A DNA stretch of 13,812 nt from Anaerolineales bacterium (GCA_025938055.1 JAICQC010000075.1:1-13812); one strand, 5' to 3'; shown: positions 5,532 to 13,329, counted from the first letter of the stretch. Notes: a model not told the origin generated them from the letters alone. Program-made: numbers and translations.

Positions 5532-7136
5532 ATGACCGGACTCGCAGCCGCAACTCCCCGTACCAAAAGCTCGCTCGCGCCGGATGAGACGCCACTGTCG
5601 AAACTCATCCGCTTCGTCCTGATCGGCGTATTCGATGCAGCCGCCATCTGGTTCATCCAGAATGCCATCAGCAGGGGCTTCGATCAGCTTGCCATCACGC
5701 TGAGCGTAATCGTGGTCATGCTGAACGTGATCTTCCTGCTGCCCCGCGCATATCCTTTCCGCTGGATGGCCGTAGGATTGAGTTTTCTCATCCTGTTTGT
5801 CATCTATCCCATTATTTTTACGATCTATGTGGCGTTTACGAACTACGGCGATGGACATCTCCTCACCAAGGAACAGGCGATTCCTCTCATAGAAAGAGCT
5901 ACGTATCTCCCGGAGACTGGAAGGTCTTTCTCCTGGACAGCGTTCAAATCTCCCGAGGGAGAGTATGCGCTCTGGCTTGTGAGCCCGGAGGGCGAAACGT
6001 TTCTTGCTAAACCTGGCGAAGAGGTCCTCCCGGCGCAACCTGGAGACCCCGGTATTGGTGAACCAGATGCGCGTGGAATCCCTGCCTCGATCGAAGGCTA
6101 TCAGCGATTAAACACCTTATTAGCTGCCACCGACCAGGAGCTCCCCAATATTAAGTTTGGCGCGGAGGGCAGCCGGACCATTCAGATCAGTTCCCCCAGC
6201 ACGGCTTCCCAACTGGAAGTCCGTTTTAAGTATGATCCAGCCACCGACACGGTGATCGACCAATCCAACGGGGATGTCTACAACAACGTAAACGGCACAT
6301 TCACCACGCGGGACGGCAAAACGATCCGTCCAGGCTTTCGAGCCAATGTCGGTCTCAAGAACTTCACGGACTTCGCCACCAGCCCCGCCCTGCGCGGACC
6401 GCTGGTGCGCATCATGACGTGGAACTTCGTCTTCCCCACGCTGAGTGTTCTGTCCACATTTGCGCTGGGACTTGCCATTGCCATCATGTTCAATGACAAG
6501 GATTTCCCGCTCAAGAAACTTATCCGCTCGCTTCTACTTATCCCGTACACCATCCCGGGTCTGATCAGCATCATTATGTGGCGCGGCATGCTGAACTCGG
6601 AGTTCGGCGTGATCAACCGCTTCCTGGAAAACTTCGTTGCCAACGCCCCGCGCTGGACGACGGAACCCTTCTGGGCGCAGACTGCCATCCTGCTCGTCAA
6701 CCTGTGGCTCGGGTATCCCTATTTCATGCTGGTGGCGAGCGGCGCGTTGCAGTCCATCCCATCAGATATTTACGAAGCCGCGATGATTGACGGAGCAACC
6801 GGCTGGGCAAGATTCCGCCGCATCACGCTGCCGCTGCTTCTGGTGGCGGTCGGACCGCTTTTGATCGCATCCTTCGTGTTCAACTTCAACAACTTCAACC
6901 TGATCTATCTATTTATTGCGGGCGGTCCACCGATCGTCGGCGCATCCACCCAGGCAGGTCACACGGACATCCTGATCAGTTACGTATATAAGCTTGCCTT
7001 TGAGAGCGGTGGGCGCGGCGTGCAATACGGTTTGGCGTCCGCCATTTCGATCATCGTATTCTTCATCGTGGGGACGATCACATTGCTCCAATATCGCTTT
7101 ACCAACATGTGGGAGGAGGTGAGTGAAAATGTCTAG
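5532..7136 (+). CDS. malF: Maltodextrin ABC importer permease MalF
   Basis: This 534-residue inner-membrane subunit pairs with MalG to form the transport channel. It has two N-terminal helices (about 24-43 and 54-70), a third at about 79-102, a long extracytoplasmic loop (about 103-290), then a helical core. The large loop and the segments Y-D-P-A-T-D-T, P-G-F-R-A-N-V-G-L-K-N-F-T, N-L-W-L-G-Y-P-Y-F-M and F-V-F-N-F-N-N-F follow the pattern of enterobacterial MalF, which is why I give the symbol. The EAA loop that docks to MalK is Y-E-A-A-M-I-D-G-A-T-G-W (E415 to G421). ATG 5532 is chosen for AGGAG at 5521-5525 with six-base spacing; an in-frame TTG at 5469 lies beside the hairpin without such a signal. 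The last eight bases overlap malG, so translation is probably coupled. Confidence 0.95.
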   Translation: MTGLAAATPRTKSSLAPDETPLSKLIRFVLIGVFDAAAIWFIQNAISRGFDQLAITLSVIVVMLNVIFLLPRAYPFRWMAVGLSFLILFVIYPIIFTIYVAFTNYGDGHLLTKEQAIPLIERATYLPETGRSFSWTAFKSPEGEYALWLVSPEGETFLAKPGEEVLPAQPGDPGIGEPDARGIPASIEGYQRLNTLLAATDQELPNIKFGAEGSRTIQISSPSTASQLEVRFKYDPATDTVIDQSNGDVYNNVNGTFTTRDGKTIRPGFRANVGLKNFTDFATSPALRGPLVRIMTWNFVFPTLSVLSTFALGLAIAIMFNDKDFPLKKLIRSLLLIPYTIPGLISIIMWRGMLNSEFGVINRFLENFVANAPRWTTEPFWAQTAILLVNLWLGYPYFMLVASGALQSIPSDIYEAAMIDGATGWARFRRITLPLLLVAVGPLLIASFVFNFNNFNLIYLFIAGGPPIVGASTQAGHTDILISYVYKLAFESGGRGVQYGLASAISIIVFFIVGTITLLQYRFTNMWEEVSENV

Positions 7137-8043
7137 CATGGCACAAACTTATCAAACACTGCGTTCCTCACAAAAGTTCATGAAGCGCTTCAGTGTTGTG
7201 GTGCGATTGATCATCGCGCTATTCCTGATCATCTTTGCCATCTTCCCTGTGCTATGGATCATCTCCGCTTCCTTCAGCGGCACACAGTCCCTCTCCACCC
7301 AGACCCTCATTCCCGCCCGCCCCAGCCTGGTCAATTACGAGAGGTTGTTCGGGCTGGACCCGAACTATACTTTTGGAGACCTGGTCTATCAGAAATGGAT
7401 CTTCAATTCAGTGAAGATCTCCACGATCTCCACGATCCTGAGCCTGGCAATTACGACCATGGCAGCCTATGCCTTCTCGCGCATGCGCTTTACCGGGCGA
7501 GTCACTCTGCTCAAAGCCATCCTGCTCATCCAGGTCTTCCCGAACCTGTTGGCGCTGGTAGCGATCTACGTGCTCATCTTCCAGGCGGGCGAGATCATAC
7601 CTGCAGTGGGATTGAACACGCATGCCGGATTGATCCTGGTCTATCTGGGCGGCTCGATGGGCATCAACATCTGGCTGATGAAAGGATACCTAGATACCGT
7701 CCCGCGCGCCATCGACGAATCAGGCATGGTGGATGGCGCCAGTCACTTCCAGATCTTCTATCACCTGCTGCTCCCGTTGCTGCGCCCGATCCTGATCGTG
7801 ATCGGCATTCTGTCGTTCATCGGCACGTACGGCGATTTCATCCTTGCCCGCATCCTGCTGAACGATGTAGATAAGTACACGCTGATGGTTGGTTTGCAGA
7901 TATTTACCGCCGGTCAGTTCGACCAGAAGTGGGGCGTCTTCGCCGCGGGCGCGCTGCTGGGCGCGCTGCCTATCATGACCATCTACCTCGTTTTGCAGGA
8001 CCAGATTATGGGCGGTCTGACGACGGGCGCGGTGAAAGGCTAG
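7129..8043 (+). CDS. malG: Maltodextrin ABC importer permease MalG
   Basis: This 304-residue permease is the second channel subunit, with about six transmembrane helices (the first at about 22-48). The EAA-type loop reads D-E-S-G-M-V-D-G-A (196-204), with Ser-Gly in place of the usual two alanines. The C terminus ...G-G-L-T-T-G-A-V-K-G closely mirrors the enterobacterial MalG tail (G-L-T-A-G-G-V-K-G), which inserts into the channel and touches MalK; together with A-Y-A-F-S-R-M-R-F and the I-P-A-V-G-L-N-T-H-A-G segment this supports the symbol. Start ATG 7129 has a near-perfect AGGAGGTGA (7114-7122) six bases upstream; GTG 7123 directly abuts that site and is unlikely. It overlaps malF by eight bases and is the last gene before a terminator. 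Confidence 0.95.
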   Translation: MSSMAQTYQTLRSSQKFMKRFSVVVRLIIALFLIIFAIFPVLWIISASFSGTQSLSTQTLIPARPSLVNYERLFGLDPNYTFGDLVYQKWIFNSVKISTISTILSLAITTMAAYAFSRMRFTGRVTLLKAILLIQVFPNLLALVAIYVLIFQAGEIIPAVGLNTHAGLILVYLGGSMGINIWLMKGYLDTVPRAIDESGMVDGASHFQIFYHLLLPLLRPILIVIGILSFIGTYGDFILARILLNDVDKYTLMVGLQIFTAGQFDQKWGVFAAGALLGALPIMTIYLVLQDQIMGGLTTGAVKG

Positions 8044-8078
8044 GCATGCGCGCTGCCACGCATAGACGATGATTCGGG

Positions 8079-8114
8079 GATAGCCCTGTTACTGCAACAG
8101 GGCTATCTTTATTT
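8079..8114 (+). terminator. Intrinsic terminator after malG
   Basis: GATAGCCCTGTT (8079-8090), loop ACTGC and AACAGGGCTATC (8096-8107) form a perfect 12-bp stem followed by TTTATTT. The T tract is interrupted by one A, so some read-through into the amylase gene, which starts 31 bases later, is possible. Confidence 0.85.
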
Positions 8115-8144
8115 CAACAAGATTGAGATGGAGTGATGCCTGAC

Positions 8145-9788
8145 ATGCAATTACGAATCAAAACGATTTCTTTCCTTCTCATCACGATCCTTACCGCGTG
8201 CGTACCCGCGACCCAACCGACGGCGATTCCCACCGCCGCACCGACCCCCACGCCGGTTCCCGAAGAAGGCACGGAAGGCTTCCCGTGGTGGAACGACGCG
8301 GTCTTTTATGAGATTTTCGTCCGCTCCTTCCGCGACAGTGACGGTGATGGTACCGGCGATTTCAATGGCATCACCGAGAAGCTGGATTATCTCCAGGACC
8401 TGGGGATCAGGGCTTTATGGCTCATGCCCATCAACCCCTCGCCCTCCTATCACGGGTATGATGTCACGGATTACTACGCCGTCAACCCGGACTACGGCAC
8501 CATGGATGATTTCGAGCGCCTGCTCGAAGAGGCACACCGGCGCGACATCAAGGTGATCATCGACCTGGTGCTGAATCATACCTCCAGCCATCACACATGG
8601 TTCCAGAATGCCTCCACGCCCGGCAGTGAATATCACGATTGGTATGTCTGGAAGGAAGAGAATCCTGGCACGCTTGGTCCCTGGGGCGCGCAGGCATGGT
8701 ATCGAGCTACGAACGGTTTGTATTATTACGCCATCTTCTGGGACCAGATGCCCGATCTGAACTATGCCAATGAGTCCGTCCAGGATGAGGCGAAAAAGAT
8801 CACGTCCTTCTGGCTGGAGGAGGTGGGCATCGACGGCTTCCGCCTGGACGCGGTGCGCTACCTGGCAGAAGATCAGAAGCTTGCCGATTCAGATGCCAAT
8901 CATACCTTCCTCGAAGAATGGGGAGAGTATTATCGTTCTGTCCAGCCGGAGGCCTTCACAGTCGGCGAAGCCTGGACGGACAACGCCAATGTTAAGGAAT
9001 ACACTCTCACGGATGAGGAACTGGATGCCGCGTTCAACTTTGACCTCTCCGCTGCCATCCTCAAGTCCATCAATGAAAGCAACAATACCTCTGTCCGTTT
9101 TTTACTTCAGACGACCGTCCGCGATTTCCCGCAGCAGGACAATGCGAACTTTCTGACCAATCATGATATGCCTCGCCTCATGAATCAGCTCGGGCAGGAT
9201 GTAGAAAAGACAAAAGCTGCGGCAGGTATTTTATTGACAGCGCCCGGAATCCCGTTCATCTACTACGGCGAAGAAATCGGCATGCTGGGCACGAAACCGG
9301 ATGAACTCATCCGAACGCCGATGCAGTGGAGCGATGAAGAAGGCGCAGGCTTCACAGAGGGTGCGCCCTGGGAAGCCATCAACGCAGATTATCCGGACGT
9401 GAACGTCGAAGCACAAACCGGTGATCCCGCGTCCCTGCTCGAACACTATCGCACGCTCATCCAACTGCGCAATGCTCATCCAGCGTTACGAATTGGCGAA
9501 ACATATGTCGCAGAATCCAATTCCAGCAAACTTGTGTCTTACGTACGCGCAAGCGAGGATGAAACCCTGCTTATCGTAATCAACCTCGATGACGCGCCGG
9601 TCACAGAGTACGCGCTTGAGCTTTCCACAGGAACACTTTCGGGCAGCTACAATACCGTCTCCTTACTGGACGATTCAACGATCAATCCCCTCCAAGCCAA
9701 TGATGCGGGGGGGGTTGACGCCTATACCCCGCTTGCCGAGGTTCCACCGTATGGTGTGATTGTCATCGAGTTGACGCCGCAAAATTAA
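8145..9788 (+). CDS. Surface lipoprotein alpha-amylase, GH13 (GH13_36-like)
   Basis: This 547-residue GH13 enzyme should hydrolyse alpha-1,4 bonds of starch or glycogen outside the cell. A signal peptide with lipobox L-T-A-C (Cys19) and a T/P linker (to about residue 45) anchor it. The barrel shows the conserved regions: I D-L-V-L-N-H (D140-H145), V M-P-D-L-N (202-206), II G-F-R-L-D (Arg233, nucleophile Asp235), III V-G-E-A-W (acid/base Glu275) and IV T-N-H-D (Asp341). M-P-D-L-N in region V is the mark of the group between oligo-1,6-glucosidases and neopullulanases (GH13_36), which includes known lipoprotein amylases. D-S-D-G-D-G-T-G-D-F-N-G is the calcium-loop type found there. I chose ATG 8145 (GGAG 8130-8133, 11-base spacing); ATG 8136 is only two bases from that site. 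A G8 tract lies near the 3' end. No promoter is visible between the malG terminator and this gene. Confidence 0.93.
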   Translation: MQLRIKTISFLLITILTACVPATQPTAIPTAAPTPTPVPEEGTEGFPWWNDAVFYEIFVRSFRDSDGDGTGDFNGITEKLDYLQDLGIRALWLMPINPSPSYHGYDVTDYYAVNPDYGTMDDFERLLEEAHRRDIKVIIDLVLNHTSSHHTWFQNASTPGSEYHDWYVWKEENPGTLGPWGAQAWYRATNGLYYYAIFWDQMPDLNYANESVQDEAKKITSFWLEEVGIDGFRLDAVRYLAEDQKLADSDANHTFLEEWGEYYRSVQPEAFTVGEAWTDNANVKEYTLTDEELDAAFNFDLSAAILKSINESNNTSVRFLLQTTVRDFPQQDNANFLTNHDMPRLMNQLGQDVEKTKAAAGILLTAPGIPFIYYGEEIGMLGTKPDELIRTPMQWSDEEGAGFTEGAPWEAINADYPDVNVEAQTGDPASLLEHYRTLIQLRNAHPALRIGETYVAESNSSKLVSYVRASEDETLLIVINLDDAPVTEYALELSTGTLSGSYNTVSLLDDSTINPLQANDAGGVDAYTPLAEVPPYGVIVIELTPQN

Positions 9789-9790
9789 TA

Positions 9791-9841
9791 TGGAGTCGGA
9801 CAGCTTGCTGTCCAAACGCAGGAGCAAGCTCCTGCACTCCA
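9791..9841 (+). repeat. REP-like palindromic element (two hairpins inside an outer stem)
   Basis: Three bases after the amylase stop lies a 51-bp element in which every part pairs: outer arms TGGAGT (9791-9796) and ACTCCA (9836-9841), hairpin one GGACAGC-TT-GCTGTCC (9798-9813), spacer AAAC, hairpin two GCAGGAGC-AA-GCTCCTGC (9818-9835). The hairpin cores AGCTTGCT and AGCAAGCT are complements of each other, so the two hairpins are inverted copies around a shared core, as in paired REP elements. No T tract follows. Confidence 0.85.
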
Positions 9842-9859
9842 AAGACGCAAAGGAAATAC

Positions 9860-11629
9860 ATGGAAGATTTTATCTTCGGAACTCTCTCCACAGACGAATC
9901 GCGCATTGCGCATCTCGCGGACCTGCGCGGCGGGATCACGCACGCCCAGTGGCGCGTCCCGCGCGACCCGCTTCCTGAGCAAGCCATCCAAATTTATCTG
10001 AGCGTCGGTCCTGACTATCCATTCGACCAGGCGTGGGTCTATTGGACGAACGATGAAAGCGACCCGGATGGACAGAACGGGATTGCAGCAAATGGATTCT
10101 CGACCCCGCTTGAACCAGTAGAGTCCGAATGGGATACATTCCTGTGGGGATATGTGCGCCGGTTCTGCGGAGAGATTCCCCCTCAGCCAGCCGGGACGGT
10201 AGTCCGCTACCGCCTGAGCGCCGCGGGCAGCGGGCAGGAGATCCTGGCCGACCACGGCGCGTATTACGCTTTTTATGTGGATAACGATCCGCCCCCCGCC
10301 TGGGCGCAGGATGCCATTATTTACCAGATCTTTGCAGATCGCTTCTTCAGCCCCGCGGAGGATTTCCCGACCGTCGATCCCAAACCTTCTTTGAAAGCGA
10401 ATGGCACACTGCGCGGCATCATCGAAAAACTCGATTACATTGCAGAGCTCGGCGCGAACTGCCTGTGGCTCACACCTGTTTTCCCGTCCCCAAGTTATCA
10501 CGGGTATGACGCTACCAGCTTCTTCGAGATCAACCCGCGCCTGGGAACAATGGAGGATTTCCGGGAACTGGTCGAAGGGGCACACGCGCGGGGCATCCGC
10601 GTTCTGATGGACTTTGTGCCCAACCACTGGTCGAGCCAACATCCGACATTCGTCGAAGCCACGCAGGACCGGAACAGTCAATTTTTCAAATGGTACACCT
10701 TCGAGCGCTGGCCCGACGAGTACAAATGTTTCTTCACGTCGCGCGGACTGCCGCAGATCAACCTGCGCTATCCGCCCGCGCGCGAACACGTGCTCGACGC
10801 CGCCAAATACTGGCTGGAGTTCGGCGTGGACGGCTACCGCGTGGACTACTGTATCGGTCCCACGCCCGACTTCTACGCGGACTTCCGCCGCGTGACGCGC
10901 CTCGCCAAACCGGACTGCTGGACCTTTGGCGAAGCCGTGGACCCGCCCGACTCACAGCTCGCCTTTGAGGGCGGCATGGACGGGGCACTGGATTTCATGT
11001 TATTGGAGGCGATGCGGAAAACATTCGCATTCGGCAAATGGAATGCAAAACAGTTCGCGGAATTCCTGGACCGGCACGAAGCTTACTTCCCCGCGACGTT
11101 CACGCGCCCATCGTTCCTCGACAATCACGATATGAACCGCTTTCTCTGGGTGGCGCACGGCGACCTCCGCAGACTCAAGCTGGCAGCCCTGTGCCAGTTC
11201 ACACTGATCGGCGCGCCAGTTGTCTACTATGGCACCGAAGTGGGGCTTTCCCAGAATAACGATGTGATGCAGAACGGACGCGCCATCCATGAGGAGGCGC
11301 GCCTGCCGATGATCTGGGGCGAAGCGCAGGACCACGATCTCTTCACGTTTTACCGGGATCTGATCGTCCTGCGTAAGAACCATCCTGCCCTGAGGCAGGG
11401 CACGCGCAGCACAATCCATGCCGACGATCACGTGCTGGCATATCGTCGCATCGATGGCGAAGAGAGTCTCGTGACTGTGTTGAACATCTCGGAGCAGGAA
11501 GCGGCACTGGAGCTGGAATTCACAGAATCCACTCCGGCATTCGCGACCAGCCCGGAGTGCAAGTTTCAAGACGAGGGTAGCAGGAAGCGGATCGTCCTCC
11601 CACCATTCGGTGGGATCGTCCTCGCTTGA
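9860..11629 (+). CDS. Cytoplasmic GH13 glucosidase with N-terminal extension, subfamily unclear
   Basis: This 589-residue GH13 enzyme has no signal peptide and should act on imported maltodextrins. An N-terminal domain of about 145 residues, probably beta-rich and sitting where neopullulanases carry CBM34, precedes the barrel, which begins at W-A-Q-D-A-I-I-Y-Q-I-F. Conserved regions: I D-F-V-P-N-H, V L-P-Q-I-N (297-301), II G-Y-R-V-D-Y-C (nucleophile Asp329), III F-G-E-A-V (acid/base Glu358) and IV D-N-H-D (Asp424). All catalytic residues are present, so it should be active. Region V is neither M-P-K-L-N nor Q-P-D-L-N, and the Y-C after the nucleophile is unusual, so I cannot place the subfamily; neopullulanase or cyclomaltodextrinase-like is the nearest guess. 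Start ATG 9860 has AAGGA at 9850-9854. It follows the lipoprotein amylase by 71 bases that hold a palindromic element. Confidence 0.88.
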   Translation: MEDFIFGTLSTDESRIAHLADLRGGITHAQWRVPRDPLPEQAIQIYLSVGPDYPFDQAWVYWTNDESDPDGQNGIAANGFSTPLEPVESEWDTFLWGYVRRFCGEIPPQPAGTVVRYRLSAAGSGQEILADHGAYYAFYVDNDPPPAWAQDAIIYQIFADRFFSPAEDFPTVDPKPSLKANGTLRGIIEKLDYIAELGANCLWLTPVFPSPSYHGYDATSFFEINPRLGTMEDFRELVEGAHARGIRVLMDFVPNHWSSQHPTFVEATQDRNSQFFKWYTFERWPDEYKCFFTSRGLPQINLRYPPAREHVLDAAKYWLEFGVDGYRVDYCIGPTPDFYADFRRVTRLAKPDCWTFGEAVDPPDSQLAFEGGMDGALDFMLLEAMRKTFAFGKWNAKQFAEFLDRHEAYFPATFTRPSFLDNHDMNRFLWVAHGDLRRLKLAALCQFTLIGAPVVYYGTEVGLSQNNDVMQNGRAIHEEARLPMIWGEAQDHDLFTFYRDLIVLRKNHPALRQGTRSTIHADDHVLAYRRIDGEESLVTVLNISEQEAALELEFTESTPAFATSPECKFQDEGSRKRIVLPPFGGIVLA

Positions 11630-11634
11630 TGGGG

Positions 11635-11672
11635 TCAACGACATTGCGTTGCACCCCTGTGCCAGTCGTTGA
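11635..11672 (+). repeat. Inverted repeat with nested stem after the middle GH13 gene
   Basis: TCAACGAC (11635-11642) and GTCGTTGA (11665-11672) are perfect 8-bp arms, with GCAC-CCCT-GTGC (11651-11662) nested inside. A 9-bp direct repeat ATTGCGTTG occurs at 11643-11651 and again at 11685-11693. There is no T tract, so it is not a classical terminator; it may be a decayed mobile palindrome. Confidence 0.6.
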
Positions 11673-11736
11673 AAGCCCATAAAAATTGCGTTGTGGTTTA
11701 TAGTCCCTCCGGTGAAATCTAGTAGAATGGTAACCA

Positions 11737-11766
11737 ATGTAGGACAAGCTGCGTCTTGTCCTACAT
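11737..11766 (+). repeat. Perfect 12-bp palindromic hairpin upstream of the third GH13 gene
   Basis: ATGTAGGACAAG (11737-11748) and CTTGTCCTACAT (11755-11766) are exact complements around a six-base loop CTGCGT. The element ends 25 bases before the start codon of the next gene, so it would fold in that gene's leader if transcribed. The GGACA...TGTCC arms recall hairpin one of the element at 9791-9841. No good promoter is visible in this gap; TAGAAT at 11723-11728 lacks a -35 partner. Confidence 0.75.
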
Positions 11767-11791
11767 CATCTTACAACGAGGTTTTTCATCA

Positions 11792-13282
11792 ATGTCAACA
11801 CCAGACTGGGTACAGGATGCAATTTTCTATCAAATTTTTCCAGACCGTTTTGCGAGGAGTGAGCGCAACCCCTCGGGAAAGCTTCCCTTCGAGCCCTGGG
11901 ATTCCCCGCCCACCGTACATGGATTCAAAGGCGGTGATCTCTATGGCATCATCGAAAAATTAGACTATTTAAGAGACCTGGGGGTCACGGCTCTTTATCT
12001 CAACCCGATCTTTTCCTCGGCATCGAACCATCGCTATCATGCCTTCGATTACTATACTGTCGACCCGCTGCTCGGTGGGAACGAGGCGTTCACAGAGCTG
12101 TTGGAAAAGGCGCACAAAATGGACATCCGCATCGTGCTCGACGGCGTGTTCAACCATGCCTCGCGCGGCTTCTGGCAGTTCCATCACGTGCTCGAATGCG
12201 GCGATGGCTCGCCCTACCGCGACTGGTTCTTCTTCGACCCCGAACGCCTGAACAGGAAGAAACACTGGGGCGCCTATCCCTCTCCGCATGAGCAGAGACT
12301 TTTACAGCACGAAGACAGTATGACTGCTATCGGCTACCGCGGCTGGTGGAATTTGCCTGCCCTGCCGAAGTTCAACACCAACACGCCCGCGGTCCGCGAA
12401 TTTTTGTTCGAGGTTGCCGAGCACTGGATCAAACTTGGCGTCGATGGCTGGCGGCTGGACGTCCCCACCGAGATCGACGACGATTCCTTCTGGCAGGAGT
12501 TCCGCCAGCGCGTGCGGGCTATCAACCCGGAAGCTTACATCGTCGGCGAGATCTGGCACGAGTCGCAGCGCTGGCTGCAGGGCGACCAGTTCGATGCGAT
12601 CATGAACTATGATGTAACCAAGCCCATGCTGGGATTCTTCCCTGGCGAACATCTCGACCTGCGCGTGCTGCACCAGCAATCCAACTATCACGGCATTCGA
12701 GGGCAGATCGATGCACACGAGTTCGCCGACCGCATCGATCATAACCTGCACCTCTACAAGCGCGACATCACCTACGCACAATTGAACCTGCTCGACAGCC
12801 ACGACACGCCGCGCTTCCTCTCCTGCGCGGGTGGCGACAAGGACGCGCTCAAACTGGCATTCCTCTTTATGTTCGCCTACCCCGGTGCGCCCTGCGTTTA
12901 TTACGGTGACGAGATCGGTCTCGACGGCGAACATGACCCCGGCAGCCGTAAAGCCTTCCCGTGGGAAGAAAACAAGTGGGATATGAATCTACTTTCTTAT
13001 ACAAAGGAACTTATCGCGTTGCGCAAGCAGAACCCTGCACTGCGCCGCGGCGACTATAAGCGCCTGTGGTCCACCAACGGCACCTACGCCTTCTCGCGCT
13101 CGTTGGACGGAGAGACGTTTGTGATTGGCATGAACACATCCGACTCGCCGCAGGAGGCACAGGTGACCTATGAAGCAAAGGCTGCTCCCCACGCCGTGTT
13201 CGGCGAGGCGTCTGATATTTCTGTTGCCGATGGGCGGTTGAGCTTCAAGATCCCGGCAAGGGCGAGTGTGATTTTTAAGTAG
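11792..13282 (+). CDS. Cytoplasmic cyclomaltodextrinase/neopullulanase-like GH13
   Basis: This 496-residue GH13 enzyme has no signal peptide and probably cleaves linear, branched or cyclic maltodextrins to maltose and glucose. It begins directly with the barrel (W-V-Q-D-A-I-F-Y-Q-I-F-P-D-R-F), so it lacks the N-terminal CBM34 domain of classical neopullulanases. Regions: I D-G-V-F-N-H, V L-P-K-F-N (191-195, close to the neopullulanase M-P-K-L-N), II G-W-R-L-D-V-P (nucleophile Asp223), III V-G-E-I-W-H (acid/base Glu253) and IV L-D-S-H-D-T (Asp338). G-D-L-Y-G-I-I-E-K-L-D-Y-L and L-N-P-I-F-S-S-A-S-N-H-R-Y are typical of the cyclomaltodextrinase group. Start ATG 11792 has GAGGT at 11778-11782; the frame is open back to TTG 11756, but that codon lies inside the upstream palindrome without a ribosome site. 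The C-terminal beta domain is complete and the gene ends at a hairpin terminator. Confidence 0.93.
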   Translation: MSTPDWVQDAIFYQIFPDRFARSERNPSGKLPFEPWDSPPTVHGFKGGDLYGIIEKLDYLRDLGVTALYLNPIFSSASNHRYHAFDYYTVDPLLGGNEAFTELLEKAHKMDIRIVLDGVFNHASRGFWQFHHVLECGDGSPYRDWFFFDPERLNRKKHWGAYPSPHEQRLLQHEDSMTAIGYRGWWNLPALPKFNTNTPAVREFLFEVAEHWIKLGVDGWRLDVPTEIDDDSFWQEFRQRVRAINPEAYIVGEIWHESQRWLQGDQFDAIMNYDVTKPMLGFFPGEHLDLRVLHQQSNYHGIRGQIDAHEFADRIDHNLHLYKRDITYAQLNLLDSHDTPRFLSCAGGDKDALKLAFLFMFAYPGAPCVYYGDEIGLDGEHDPGSRKAFPWEENKWDMNLLSYTKELIALRKQNPALRRGDYKRLWSTNGTYAFSRSLDGETFVIGMNTSDSPQEAQVTYEAKAAPHAVFGEASDISVADGRLSFKIPARASVIFK

Positions 13283-13291
13283 TAGATAAAC

Positions 13292-13329
13292 GGGACGAGG
13301 CAATCCTCGTCCCATTCTTGTCTATTTTG
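13292..13329 (+). terminator. Hairpin terminator after the third GH13 gene
   Basis: GGGACGAGG (13292-13300), loop CAAT and CCTCGTCCC (13305-13313) form a 9-bp stem followed by a T-rich but interrupted stretch (ATTCTTGTCTATTTT). It starts nine bases after the stop codon and marks the end of the amylase genes. Confidence 0.78.

Noticed and set aside
9791..9841. Element read as an intrinsic terminator or as a CRISPR repeat
   Set aside because: No T tract follows and there is a single unit without spacers; the nested architecture fits a REP-like element better.
9785..10789. Long antisense open frame of 334 codons on the minus strand
   Set aside because: It lies opposite the start of the middle GH13 gene, crosses the palindromic element, has no ribosome site or recognisable domain, and the plus strand carries clear GH13 motifs.
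11723..11728. TAGAAT as the -10 box of a promoter for the third GH13 gene
   Set aside because: No acceptable -35 hexamer is found at 16-18 bases spacing.
11000..11737. Antisense open frame of 245 codons on the minus strand
   Set aside because: It mirrors the GH13 coding strand in a GC-rich region and shows no family features.
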